Assembly: GCA_964536835.1 (NCBI GenBank)
Contig: CAZIAZ010000010.1
Location: forward strand, 1 to 59,722
Reading direction: 5' to 3'
Source: DAONFI01 sp035403485
Lineage (GTDB): Bacteria; Planctomycetota; Phycisphaerae; SM23-33
Length of the DNA stretch: 59,722 nt
This document shows positions 51,013 to 59,688 of the stretch, one piece after another. The position numbers and the translations under genes are program-made. Under the pieces are notes generated by a model. The model had not been told where the DNA came from. It saw only the letters and a program-made list of their open reading frames with translations, and made no database searches. Position 1 is the stretch's first letter. Each line of letters starts with the position of its first letter.

Positions 51013-51196
51013 ATAATGCTTTATGGATTTTCCAAAAAAATTTTTAAAATTTTTTCACTGAAATAAACGTTCTCTCATCCGATGTACCCTTAAAACTACA
51101 ACCCAAAACCATAACTCTTTTCAATAAAAAGAGTTGCACGCTTATAGATTTTATTTAAAAATTTTTACGGACAAGAATAGCCGAATTCCGGCATGT

Positions 51197-51290
51197 TAGA
51201 GCATGTTCCAAGATTTGTTTTTAAAAAATATGATGCAAGGCGCGTGTACGTCAAGGCGAAAATCTGCGATGACATATTTAAAAAATTGGC
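51197..51290. repeat. Possible degenerate or half TAGAG element
   Basis: It begins TAGAGCATGTT like the arm of copy 2 and has ATGCAAGG at the matching distance, but the CTCTA end is missing and the rest is A+T-rich and diverged. It lies about 110 bases before the rubrerythrin start. Confidence 0.3.
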
Positions 51291-51401
51291 TTCATTGCAG
51301 AATTTTCCTTGTCGTGGGCCTATAATTGTGCAGTATATCGAAAATCAGGACTTTTTTGACATTAACAACCTTAACTCAGTATCATTTAAGGAGAAATACT
51401 C

Positions 51402-51977
51402 ATGGCTGGCATTAAAGGTTCGAAGACTGAACAGAATTTGTTAAAAGCATTTGCGGGCGAGTCGCAGGCTCGCAATCGTTACACATATTTTGCGTCAGCA
51501 GCGGCAAAGGAAGGTTATGAACAGATAGCAGCCATATTCCAGGAAACGGCTGACAATGAAAAGGAACACGCCAAACGGTTTTTCAAGTTCCTTGAAGGCG
51601 GCCCTCTGGAAATCACGGCCACATATCCTGCCGGCAAAATCAGCGATACCCTGGAAAATCTGAAAGAAGCCGCCGCCGGCGAAAACGAAGAACACACCGT
51701 TCTTTACCCTGGCTTCGGCGACGTGGCAAAGAAAGAAGGTTTTGCGGAAGCGGCAGATGCGTTCTACAACATCGCCAAAGTTGAAGTGGAACACGAAAAA
51801 CGCTATAGAAAACTTATCGAAAACATCGAGAAAAACCAGGTTTTCAAAAAAACCCAGCCTGTCCGCTGGAAATGCCGTAACTGCGGTTACGTCCATGAAG
51901 GCACGGAAGCGCCGGACAAATGCCCGTCATGCCTGCACGCAAAGAAATTCTTTGAAATCAAGGAGACCAATTATTGA
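51402..51977 (+). CDS. rbr: Rubrerythrin
   Basis: 191 residues. Reduces hydrogen peroxide with electrons from rubredoxin in anaerobes. Ferritin-like diiron domain (1-145) with ligands in AFAGESQARNRYTYFA (near 17-32), ETADNEKEHAKRFF (near 48-61) and the second pair EGFAEAADAF and KVEVEHEKRY; then a C-terminal rubredoxin-like [Fe(SCys)4] domain with CRNCGYVHEG (near 156) and CPSCLHAKKFFE (near 174). TAAGGAG precedes the ATG. A terminator follows; the gene is monocistronic. Confidence 0.97.
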   Translation: MAGIKGSKTEQNLLKAFAGESQARNRYTYFASAAAKEGYEQIAAIFQETADNEKEHAKRFFKFLEGGPLEITATYPAGKISDTLENLKEAAAGENEEHTVLYPGFGDVAKKEGFAEAADAFYNIAKVEVEHEKRYRKLIENIEKNQVFKKTQPVRWKCRNCGYVHEGTEAPDKCPSCLHAKKFFEIKETNY

Positions 51978-52002
51978 TTGGCTTTACTTGCGCAGAATTG
52001 AG

Positions 52003-52037
52003 CAAAAAAAAGGCCGGCTAACCGCCGGTCTTTTTTT
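52003..52037 (+). terminator. Rho-independent terminator of rbr
   Basis: GGCCGGC and GCCGGTC arms (one wobble) with a 5-base loop, flanked by seven or more A and seven T, 35 bases after the rbr stop. The A/T flanks would let it act for the convergent TM2-protein gene too. Confidence 0.9.
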
Positions 52038-52062
52038 GCGCCTTCACATTTTACGCTTTGTA

Positions 52063-52311
52063 CTACGAAAGAACTTTGCCGTCACAATCTTTGAACGACC
52101 CTGTCAGTATCATGATGAAATCCACCAGCGTCCATACTCCAAAAAGTCCGCCGGTCAGCAGCATTGCAATGCCTGTACCTATTTTGCCGACGTAAAACCT
52201 GTGGATTCCCAAGCATCCCAAAAACACACACAACAAAGCGGCAGCAAGTCTGGTTCTTTCACTTTTACACACTGGCGGGCATTCCGGCTGAGATGTCGTG
52301 CACTGTTCCAT
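52063..52311 (-). CDS. TM2-domain membrane protein
   Basis: 82 residues. Two transmembrane helices joined by a short turn: LAAALLCVFLGCLGIHRFYVGKIGTGIAMLLTGGLFGVWTLVDFIMIL, with the GxHRFYxG signature of TM2 proteins. A Cys-rich N-terminus (four Cys among the first 15 or so residues, including PECPPVCKS) suggests metal binding or a disulfide. AAGGAG precedes the ATG. Function of the family in bacteria is not known. It is convergent with rbr. Confidence 0.9.
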   Translation of the reverse strand: MEQCTTSQPECPPVCKSERTRLAAALLCVFLGCLGIHRFYVGKIGTGIAMLLTGGLFGVWTLVDFIMILTGSFKDCDGKVLS

Positions 52312-52440
52312 TTCGATTTCTCCTTAAAAAATATAGATTTCGATTACCCCTACACTTATATTTTATTCCCGCAGACATGAAAATTCAACTTTGTCGGCCG
52401 ATACTTGAGCTTTTCGGCCCATTCGGTTATCTTAAAACGC

Positions 52441-54066
52441 ATGGCGGCCAAACAACGCAACAAACTGTTCGACTTCACTCAGGCACAAGGGCCGAGCGAT
52501 GAACCGCACGTCGGCGAGTTCACCCGTTCGCCCGCATCCGCCAATAAAGATAAAAAAACCATCGGGGTATCGGAGCTTGTGGAGCGTATTCGCGGCGCAC
52601 TTACGGCTGCGATGCCAGGCCGATTAGCCGTCGTCGGTGAAATCAGCAACCTGTCACGTCCCGCCTCAGGTCATTTGTATTTCAATTTAAAAGACGAATC
52701 CGCCTCCATAGGCGCGTGCATGTGGAAATCGTCAGCCGGCAAGCTCAAGTTTTCGCCAGCCGACGGCATGGAAGTGGTCGTGACCGGCAAGGTGGACGTT
52801 TACGGCCCTCAGGGCAAGCTGCAACTTTACGTCGAGAGCATTTCGCCGCGCGGCGAGGGCGCATTGGAACTGGCATTCCGCCAGCTCAAGGAAAAACTCT
52901 CCGCCGCCGGCCTATTCGACCCGACGCATAAAAGAACCATCCCGCAATTCCCGCGTGCGGTCGGCGTAATAACCAGTGCGACGGGCGCCGCCGTCCGCGA
53001 CATCCAGCGCACCATCCGCCGACGTTGGCCGGGCATGAACGTGTACCTGCTGCCTGCGACGGTACAGGGCGAAGGCGCAGCCGCACAACTCGCAACCGCC
53101 GTAACCGCACTGGACTCGGCGGCTGATAAATTCGACATCGACGTCATCATCATCGGCCGCGGCGGCGGCAGCATGGAAGACCTCTGGCCGTTCAACGAAG
53201 AAATACTGGCTCGCGCGATTTTTGCCGCTCACACGCCGATAATCTCCGGCGTCGGCCACGAGGTGGACTTCACGATATGCGACATGGTAGCCGACCTCCG
53301 CGCCGCTACGCCGACGGCTGCGGCGGAACACGCCGTGCCTGACCGCGAAGAAATCGTGCGACACGTCGGCCAGCTTCAGTCGGCAATGACGCGTTCGACG
53401 TCGCAACGCATCCGCGCCGCGCGGCTAGCAGTCGACGGCATCGCGCGGAGCGTTTTCTTTCGCGACCCACTTTATTCGGTCAAGGCACGCACGCAGCGGA
53501 TGGATGAACTTTCGGCGCGGCTGGCGTCGGCGCAGCAAGGACTGCTGTCACGGGCAAATAAAAGACTCGAACCGATGTCGCACCGTCTGGCAGCGCTGCA
53601 TCCGTCGCGTTTGTGCGAGCGGGCGAAAGCGAAGTTGGATAATGTTTTTTCGCGGCTGAGATGGGTGCTCGGCGCACACAGCAAGCATGCAGGCGACAGG
53701 CTGGCTGAAATCGCAAGCCGCCTGACGGCAGCGCGGCCACAAATAAAACTGGCCATGGCGCGGCAGCATGTAACATCGCTGGAACGGCAGTTGGCGGCAA
53801 TGAGTTATCGCAATGTCCTTATGCGCGGATTCAGCGTAACCCGCGGGCAGGACGGAAATATTTTACGAAGCACATCGGCAGTGACAGCCGGCATGCGAAT
53901 TGAAACGGAATTTTTCGACGGAAAAATCAGCAGCACCACCGACGGCGATACCGTCTCCCCTGTAAAATCAGCCGGCAACAGCCAACCATCTAGCAAAGCC
54001 CCACGCAAAACCCCCGCCAAAAAACGCCAATCCCCCACCACCGACCAACCCGGACTTTTTGATTGA
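52441..54066 (+). CDS. xseA: Exodeoxyribonuclease VII large subunit
   Basis: 541 residues. Catalytic subunit of the single-strand exonuclease of repair and recombination. OB-fold with VVGEISNLSRPASGHLYFNLKD (near 63-84), the catalytic region AVGVITSATGAAVRDI (near 170) and GRGGGSMEDLWPFN ... GVGHEVDFTICD (near 237-280), then a long coiled coil. The extra C-terminal tail (about 35 residues, Pro/Lys/Ser-rich) ends QPGLFD, which matches the QxxLF beta-clamp pattern. No ribosome-binding site is seen; ATG 52441 is preferred over a TTG 36 bases earlier. xseB, the small subunit gene, is not adjacent. Confidence 0.95.
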   Translation: MAAKQRNKLFDFTQAQGPSDEPHVGEFTRSPASANKDKKTIGVSELVERIRGALTAAMPGRLAVVGEISNLSRPASGHLYFNLKDESASIGACMWKSSAGKLKFSPADGMEVVVTGKVDVYGPQGKLQLYVESISPRGEGALELAFRQLKEKLSAAGLFDPTHKRTIPQFPRAVGVITSATGAAVRDIQRTIRRRWPGMNVYLLPATVQGEGAAAQLATAVTALDSAADKFDIDVIIIGRGGGSMEDLWPFNEEILARAIFAAHTPIISGVGHEVDFTICDMVADLRAATPTAAAEHAVPDREEIVRHVGQLQSAMTRSTSQRIRAARLAVDGIARSVFFRDPLYSVKARTQRMDELSARLASAQQGLLSRANKRLEPMSHRLAALHPSRLCERAKAKLDNVFSRLRWVLGAHSKHAGDRLAEIASRLTAARPQIKLAMARQHVTSLERQLAAMSYRNVLMRGFSVTRGQDGNILRSTSAVTAGMRIETEFFDGKISSTTDGDTVSPVKSAGNSQPSSKAPRKTPAKKRQSPTTDQPGLFD

Positions 54067-54254
54067 CGATTTTTTGACTGATAAATTTCGATTTTCAAAT
54101 TTGCTTGTAACTTGAGTCTTGTGACTTGAAAATTCCTGCACGCAGGGCAGGTTTTGCTTGATATTTCCGGCGTGGGCGAATAAAACATCACCCGTGGGGC
54201 AGAGAGTTATAAAAATGATAAAAATTGCATTCAACGGGGTGGAGTCTTAACAAC

Positions 54255-54701
54255 ATGGAAAAAACGCTGGTACTGGTAAAACCCGACGGTGTGCAGAGAG
54301 GCCTCATAGGCGAGGTCATCCGCCGCCTTGAAAACAAGGGGCTAAAAATCGTTGCGATGCGAATGCTGCAGGTAGACGAGGCTCTCGCCCGCAAGCACTA
54401 TGCGGCACACGTGAATAAACCGTTTTTCCCCGGCCTTCTGACGTTCATAACCGCCTGCCCGATAGTGGCGATGGTGCTCGAAGGCCCATCAGCCGTCGCA
54501 GTCGTCCGTAACATGATGGGCCCCACAAACGGCGCAGAAGCACCGCTGGGAACTATCCGCGGCGATTACGGAATATCCAAGCAGTTCAACCTCGTCCACG
54601 GGTCGGACTCGCCGGAAGCGGCGGAAACTGAAATCTCGCTTTATTTCAATGCCGAAGATATAATGAACTACGATATCGCGGCTCAGCCGTGGATGTATTG
54701 A
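54255..54701 (+). CDS. ndk: Nucleoside diphosphate kinase
   Basis: 148 residues. Equalises nucleoside triphosphates using a phosphohistidine. TLVLVKPDGVQRGLIGEVIRR opens the fold, GPTNGAEAPLGTIRGDYG is near 90-107 and the active His is in NLVHGSDS (near 117). The start is ATG at 54255, with GGTGGAG about ten bases upstream; the in-frame extension upstream is not conserved-looking. Monocistronic, between xseA and the DUF3795 gene. Confidence 0.97.
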   Translation: MEKTLVLVKPDGVQRGLIGEVIRRLENKGLKIVAMRMLQVDEALARKHYAAHVNKPFFPGLLTFITACPIVAMVLEGPSAVAVVRNMMGPTNGAEAPLGTIRGDYGISKQFNLVHGSDSPEAAETEISLYFNAEDIMNYDIAAQPWMY

Positions 54702-54952
54702 AAAGTTGATATGGTGTCATGCTGAACACAGTGAAGCATCTAACCGTCGATAGCGGAAGTTACAAGCAAGTTGCAAGTATCAACTTTAATGTGTTGGATA
54801 ACGGTATTCGTAAATTTTGAAACTTGAATCTTTTAAATTGCTTGTAAATTGTGCTCTTGTTTCTTGAAGCTTACTGCGGTTTTAGATTTTTGAACTGCGT
54901 TCAAAATGACGCTTTTTATCTTTTGCAAACATTTGGAAATAAGGAGGCGAAC
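54702..54952. repeat. Gap with small palindrome and repeated CTTGTAA-type stretches
   Basis: ATGCT...AGCAT arms (about 54720-54738) form a palindrome. TTGCTTGTAA-type sequence near 54840-54870 resembles 54100-54130 downstream of xseA; both read like TTGCTTGTAAxTTG...CTTG(N)xxCTTGAA. No gene is seen. Confidence 0.4.
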
Positions 54953-55288
54953 ATGGACAACAACCTTATCGGAAGGTGCGGGTTGTATTGCGGCGATTGC
55001 GAACATCGCGAGAGTTCCGGCTGCACGGGATGCGGCGGGCAGGCCGGCAGGATGTTCTGGGGCGACTGCCCAATATTCGCCTGTGCCAACGCAAAAGGCC
55101 TTCTGCATTGCGGCCAATGTGAAGTGTTTCCGTGCGACGGCTTGAATGATTTCGCCTTCGACCCGCAACACGGCGACAAAGGCCGACGTATCCGAATCAT
55201 CCGCGAATGGAACGACCAGGGAATCGACGTCTGGGTCGAAAAGCACATCAAAGAAAAAGCCGACAAATCGAAAGGACCGAAAAAATGA
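54953..55288 (+). CDS. DUF3795-type cysteine-rich protein
   Basis: 111 residues with the Cys pattern of DUF3795: IGRCGLYCGDCEHRESSGCTGCGG, then CPIFACANAKGLLHCGQCEVFPC, about eleven Cys in 57 residues. Such spacing suits a zinc- or iron-sulfur-binding small protein; the role is unknown. AAGGAGG precedes the ATG at 54953; in-frame sequence before it is not used. It overlaps ligA by 4 bp (ATGA), so the two are translationally coupled, a pairing I cannot explain from family knowledge. Confidence 0.85.
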   Translation: MDNNLIGRCGLYCGDCEHRESSGCTGCGGQAGRMFWGDCPIFACANAKGLLHCGQCEVFPCDGLNDFAFDPQHGDKGRRIRIIREWNDQGIDVWVEKHIKEKADKSKGPKK

Positions 55289-57477
55289 GCGACCTCGCCG
55301 GACGTATCGAGCAGCTTCGTGAGGAATTGCGGCGTCACGACAGGTTATACTACGTTGAAGCCGCTCCTGAAATATCCGACCGCGAATACGACCGGCTGAT
55401 GGCAGAACTCAAGGCTCTTGAGCAGGCTAATCCGATATTCATCACGCCCGATTCGCCCACGCAGCGCGTCAGCGGAGAACCGCTCGAAGGTTTCCGCACC
55501 GTCCAGCACGCCCAGCCCATGCTCAGCATCGAAAACACCTACTCGCACGAAGAGCTTCTCGAATTCGACGCCCGCGTCCGCCGCACACTCGGCGAAGACA
55601 CGACGTACACGTATCTCGTAGACCCGAAAATCGACGGCGTCGCCGCGTCGTTGCGGTACAAGGGCAGAATGCTGGTAATGGTCACCACCCGCGGCGACGG
55701 CTTGCGCGGCGATGATATCACGTCAAACGCGCGCACGATTAAATCCATACCGCTGAATCTCGGCAAACGCGATTTGCCCGAAATTTTGGAAATACGCGGC
55801 GAAATATATTGGCCGCGCAGCGCGTTCGAGGAATATAACCGCAAACGCGAAGCACAGGGCGAAGAGCCGCTGGCTAACCCGCGAAACGGAACAGCCGGCA
55901 CTCTCAAACAGCTCGACCCGCGCGTTGTCGCGGAACGCAAGCTAGCGTTCTTCGCACACGGTTTCGGCGAAATGTCGCAACCGCCGGCTGCCACAGCAGG
56001 CGAACTGGCTGACATGCTGCGGGTCTGCGGCATGCCCGTCGATTCGCACCGGCACATCTGCAAAAATATCGAAGAGGTCTGGAATGTCATAGAACAGTGG
56101 CAGTTGCAGCGGGGTGACGTCGATTACGATACCGACGGCATGGTCGTAAAAATAAACGAACTGGACCTGCGTCAAAAACTCGGCACGACGCGAAAATATC
56201 CCCGCTGGTGCATCGCCTACAAATATGAAACCGACCGCGCGCGAACGAAACTCAAAAGCGTCGATTTCCAGGTCGGCCGTACCGGCCAGATTACACCGGT
56301 GGCGAGATTCGACTCAGTTCCGCTGGGCGGCACGCGGGTGTCGAATGCGTCGTTACACAATTTCGATGAAATAGAACGGCTGGACGTGCATATGGGCGAC
56401 ACCGTACACATCGAAAAAGCCGGCGAAATCATTCCGCAGGTCGTCGACGTCGTCCCCGCAGAACGGCCTTACAACGCACCGAAAATCACCCCTCCGACAC
56501 TCTGTCCTTCATGCGATTCCGTACTGCAATGGCAGTCTGTACCTGAGGGATTCATCGCCTACCGCTGTACGGAAAAAACCTGCCAGAAATTTTTAAACCG
56601 CATACTGCGGAAAAATATGCCCTCAAAATGCCCAGCCTGCGGCGGGCCGGTCGAACAGGTAGACCACCTGACCGAACTGCTCTGTGTAAATCCGCACTGC
56701 GTGGGCATACTGCGGGAAAGCATTTTGTTCTTCGCCGGCAGAAACCAGATGGACATCGACACGCTTGGGCCGGAAATTGTCGACCAGCTCATATCAAGCG
56801 GCCTCGTCAAACACGTAACCGACCTGTATGACCTTACAAAAAATGAACTGGTCGAACTCGAACGGATGGCTGACAAGTCTGCGCAGAATCTCATGGACGC
56901 CATACGGGCATCAAAGAACCGCGGCCTTGCGCGGCTATTGGCGGCGTTGGGCATCCGTCACGTCGGCGGACGTGCCGCTGAAATACTGGCTGACCATTTC
57001 CGCAATATCGACGCACTCATGGCAGCGCCGGCGGATGAACTGCAAGGCTTGACCGACATAGGCGAAAAAATCGCAGCCAGCGTCACTGAATATTTTGCGA
57101 GCAAGAACGGCAGATATACTATCGAACGGCTCAAAGCTGCCGGCGTAATCACAACCCAGGATATTTCGCAAAGCACCGCACCTCAAACGCTGGACGGCAA
57201 AACGGTGGTGGTGACCGGCACGCTGATTAATTTTACGCGGCAGCAGGCGCAGGACGCAATAAAAGCCGCCGGCGGCCGCGCAACTTCCAGCGTCTCCGCA
57301 TCAACCAGCTTCGTCGTCGCCGGAGAAAACCCTGGCTCAAAAGTGGACGATGCAATCAAACTCGGCGTCGATATAATCGGCGAAGACGAATTTATCGACC
57401 GCCTCGACCTGAAAGATTTTATGCCGTCAAAAACGCCGGACAAAACACCCGACCTGCCTGGCCCCCTATTCGCATAG
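55285..57477 (+). CDS. ligA: NAD+-dependent DNA ligase, with extended zinc region
   Basis: 730 residues, above the usual 660-680. Ia domain, nucleotidyltransferase with the adenylated Lys in KIDG (K115), OB fold, zinc region, helix-hairpin-helix array and a C-terminal BRCT (LDGKTVVVTGTL, near 635). The zinc region is longer than normal: CPSC...CTEKTC (about 408-434) is followed by CPACGG...CVNPHC (about 449-473), two four-Cys ribbons where one is standard. The tail ends LPGPLFA. It overlaps the DUF3795 gene by 4 bp; ATG 55285 has no ribosome-binding site of its own. Confidence 0.96.
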   Translation: MSDLAGRIEQLREELRRHDRLYYVEAAPEISDREYDRLMAELKALEQANPIFITPDSPTQRVSGEPLEGFRTVQHAQPMLSIENTYSHEELLEFDARVRRTLGEDTTYTYLVDPKIDGVAASLRYKGRMLVMVTTRGDGLRGDDITSNARTIKSIPLNLGKRDLPEILEIRGEIYWPRSAFEEYNRKREAQGEEPLANPRNGTAGTLKQLDPRVVAERKLAFFAHGFGEMSQPPAATAGELADMLRVCGMPVDSHRHICKNIEEVWNVIEQWQLQRGDVDYDTDGMVVKINELDLRQKLGTTRKYPRWCIAYKYETDRARTKLKSVDFQVGRTGQITPVARFDSVPLGGTRVSNASLHNFDEIERLDVHMGDTVHIEKAGEIIPQVVDVVPAERPYNAPKITPPTLCPSCDSVLQWQSVPEGFIAYRCTEKTCQKFLNRILRKNMPSKCPACGGPVEQVDHLTELLCVNPHCVGILRESILFFAGRNQMDIDTLGPEIVDQLISSGLVKHVTDLYDLTKNELVELERMADKSAQNLMDAIRASKNRGLARLLAALGIRHVGGRAAEILADHFRNIDALMAAPADELQGLTDIGEKIAASVTEYFASKNGRYTIERLKAAGVITTQDISQSTAPQTLDGKTVVVTGTLINFTRQQAQDAIKAAGGRATSSVSASTSFVVAGENPGSKVDDAIKLGVDIIGEDEFIDRLDLKDFMPSKTPDKTPDLPGPLFA

Positions 57478-57607
57478 AGTCCGCTTTTTCACACAAGCCG
57501 TCCAAAAAACCGGCGGACACAAGGCCAAGCTTTGGCGTTAAAATTTATCGCATCGAACCGACATATTCGCCGTCTTCGTCAAAGAAAAACTGTCAATCCA
57601 ATTTAAT

Positions 57608-59587
57608 TCACATGCCAGGCATAAACAACGGAAAGTTGCTTTTTTTGCCTTCCATCGCCGCCTTGGTCATTTCAGACATAAACCAGCTGATGATGTCGTT
57701 AAATATCGGCATCGGAATGTCTATGCGAATGTTTTCCACATTGCCTTCGCAAAAATCCGATATAACAACAGGCGATTTTGCTTTAAATGTAAAAAAATCA
57801 CTCTTACCGGAAACCGATTCATCGTCAGCGGTAGCCGCATCAGCCGGTGCGGAGGTTGCAGCCGGCTTTGACGCAGGCGTATTTGCAGCACAGCCGGCTT
57901 TAATGTCATTGAAAGTGTCAAAGATATTTTTGAGATTTATCAGCATCACGGTATTGGTGTTTCCAGGCAGCTTTTTCAATGCGGCTGCAACTTCAGGAAT
58001 TTTGTCCAACCTGCCACCTTCGCGAGCAGCCTTGATGGCGTCCGCAGCAAATTCCACTCCGCCGCCGAAAGTCACTACAACCGTATGCTCATCCATTTTG
58101 CCATACAGCGCACGTATCTGTTCGTCGCCAAAAATCTCCAATATTTTCTTGCTGGCATCTTCGGAAATTTCGCAGTTGCTTATATCCATCGTTACCGCAC
58201 TCAACGTTACGCCTTCGACGATTGCCACGTCCGGCACATTGTCAATTTCGATATTCCTGATTTTTTGAACGCCTGCAAGTCTGTCGGTATTCACCGGTTT
58301 GCCTGTTTTTTCTGCAACCTTGTCCGCAACGGCAGTGAGCGTCTTCACGTCGCCGTTATCCACCATCGTATGTAAAACTTCCCGCAAAAAATCCACCTTC
58401 TGCGGCACAAGCGACAGAAGCACATCGGCACTGTTGCAATTAAAACAGGCGGAAATGGCCAACAATCCCTTGTCGCTCCGGCCGACGTAAAATTGCACGT
58501 CCCGTATCTGCTCCTCTGCCGCCATAAGAATTTGTGTAAATTTTTCCTGAAACTCGTAAGACAAATCCGGATTCACCTTATTGAACAGGCTCATTATCGT
58601 GCTGATAATCCGGTTATTTTTGCCGGGCACGGCTCTCTGGAGGCTGATAGCCGAAACCGCCATAAAATATCTGCCGCCCGGCAGCCTGTTGAATTCAACA
58701 GGGCCCTTGTTCGCCTCGGCAGCCGACATTTCCGCCAGCTCCGAACCTTTTTTGTACTCCAGGGACAACGTGAACGACATGCCGTTTTTGCCAACGTCAA
58801 GGCCGACGACTAATCCGTCTATCTGTTCGTTACGCCTCGCTTCATCAATTATCTCCTTTCGCTGCCGTGCGTCCATTTTCACGGACGGGTCTGACGCAGC
58901 GTTGAGAAAATACGGCAAAACAGTCTTGCAGTTGGTGAAAAACGTCATATCGTTAGCCGCCATCAATTTTCTCTGCGATGCGGTCATGACCGTATCTATC
59001 GACGGATTTTTTTCATCTATAAGGTCTAACGCTTTTTTATCCTTGCTAATGGCAATATAATCGCCAACCTGCCTGAAAAAAAACACGTCAGCCGCTTTAG
59101 CCATCTTCATGCTGTGCGTTTTTTCATCTATGGCATAACAAGCAAAAACGTCTTTGACATTTCTGCCGGCAATGAAAAATACCATCGGCATTTTGTTGAA
59201 ATTAGCCAACTTGGCAGAGTCGGGGGCGAATCCGTATTTTTCAAGATTTACAACGACCACGGCAAAGCCGCCCTCAGGATTGAACCCGGCGCCAAGGCCA
59301 AACCTGGCTTTGAATAAAGGCATAAATCCCGACGGCGCCATCCCCTGCATCATATCGCCCAAATCCGTCGCTGAGACGAATTCCATGAATTTATCCATCA
59401 GCCGCTCAATATTTTCAGTCGCAATAAATCCCGCACAATCAGCAGGAATCACGGTAACAACCGGTTTTACCGGTATCCGGCGTACTGCTGAAATTGTCGC
59501 CGGTTTCGTCTCAGCAGCATTCCTCGCCATTGCCGCGGAAACGCAAAAAACTAAAACCAATAGTGAAAACACATGTTTTTTAAACAT
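57608..59587 (-). CDS. Large secreted protein of unknown function
   Basis: 659 residues with a clear signal peptide (MFKKHVFSLLVLVFCVSAAMA). The rest is a soluble periplasmic or surface region with repeating alpha/beta stretches; two halves show a loosely similar pattern (FIATENIERLMDKFMEF and TVMLINLKNIFDTFNDI; GGRYFMAVSAISLQ and GGGVEFAADAI). An Ala/Pro/Thr linker (about 575-600) precedes a C-terminal unit ending in FPLFMPGM. Large secreted proteins of this sort are common in Planctomycetota, with no assigned role. AAAGGAG lies about seven to eight bases before the ATG. Its -10-like TATAAT (59653-59648) lies 17 bases from the dispersed 19-mer. Confidence 0.75.
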   Translation of the reverse strand: MFKKHVFSLLVLVFCVSAAMARNAAETKPATISAVRRIPVKPVVTVIPADCAGFIATENIERLMDKFMEFVSATDLGDMMQGMAPSGFMPLFKARFGLGAGFNPEGGFAVVVVNLEKYGFAPDSAKLANFNKMPMVFFIAGRNVKDVFACYAIDEKTHSMKMAKAADVFFFRQVGDYIAISKDKKALDLIDEKNPSIDTVMTASQRKLMAANDMTFFTNCKTVLPYFLNAASDPSVKMDARQRKEIIDEARRNEQIDGLVVGLDVGKNGMSFTLSLEYKKGSELAEMSAAEANKGPVEFNRLPGGRYFMAVSAISLQRAVPGKNNRIISTIMSLFNKVNPDLSYEFQEKFTQILMAAEEQIRDVQFYVGRSDKGLLAISACFNCNSADVLLSLVPQKVDFLREVLHTMVDNGDVKTLTAVADKVAEKTGKPVNTDRLAGVQKIRNIEIDNVPDVAIVEGVTLSAVTMDISNCEISEDASKKILEIFGDEQIRALYGKMDEHTVVVTFGGGVEFAADAIKAAREGGRLDKIPEVAAALKKLPGNTNTVMLINLKNIFDTFNDIKAGCAANTPASKPAATSAPADAATADDESVSGKSDFFTFKAKSPVVISDFCEGNVENIRIDIPMPIFNDIISWFMSEMTKAAMEGKKSNFPLFMPGM

Positions 59588-59669
59588 CTTACCTCTCCTT
59601 TATCCATGATATTCAAACATAAAACAACAGTTGGCAATCTGGAATCTATTATAATATGACCACACTTAC

Positions 59670-59688
59670 TAGAACCTATCCCAAAAAC
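59670..59688 (-). repeat. Dispersed 19-mer repeat, copy C
   Basis: Reverse complement of the copies at 91-109 and 22636-22654, identical. The flanking bases GCAGGCAGCCAAG resemble those before copy B. It stands just upstream of a TATAAT box for the secreted-protein gene; the sequence continues past the window edge. Confidence 0.75.

Larger units (their letters stand above)
50880..51401. other. Divergent promoter region, trnT-tuf block and rubrerythrin gene
   Basis: No gene is supported. It contains the promoter at 50985-51012, a hairpin at 50945-50961, long A+T-rich runs, and a partial TAGAG-like end at 51197 lying in the rubrerythrin upstream region. Confidence 0.6.

Noticed and set aside
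51193..51444. 83-codon ORF ahead of rbr
   Set aside because: It overlaps the start of rubrerythrin and lies in a probable repeat remnant and promoter region.
57475..57520. TAGAG element at the ligA stop codon
   Set aside because: The stop reads TAGAG, and TCCGC/GCGGA can pair, but no CTCTA end or shared interior follows.
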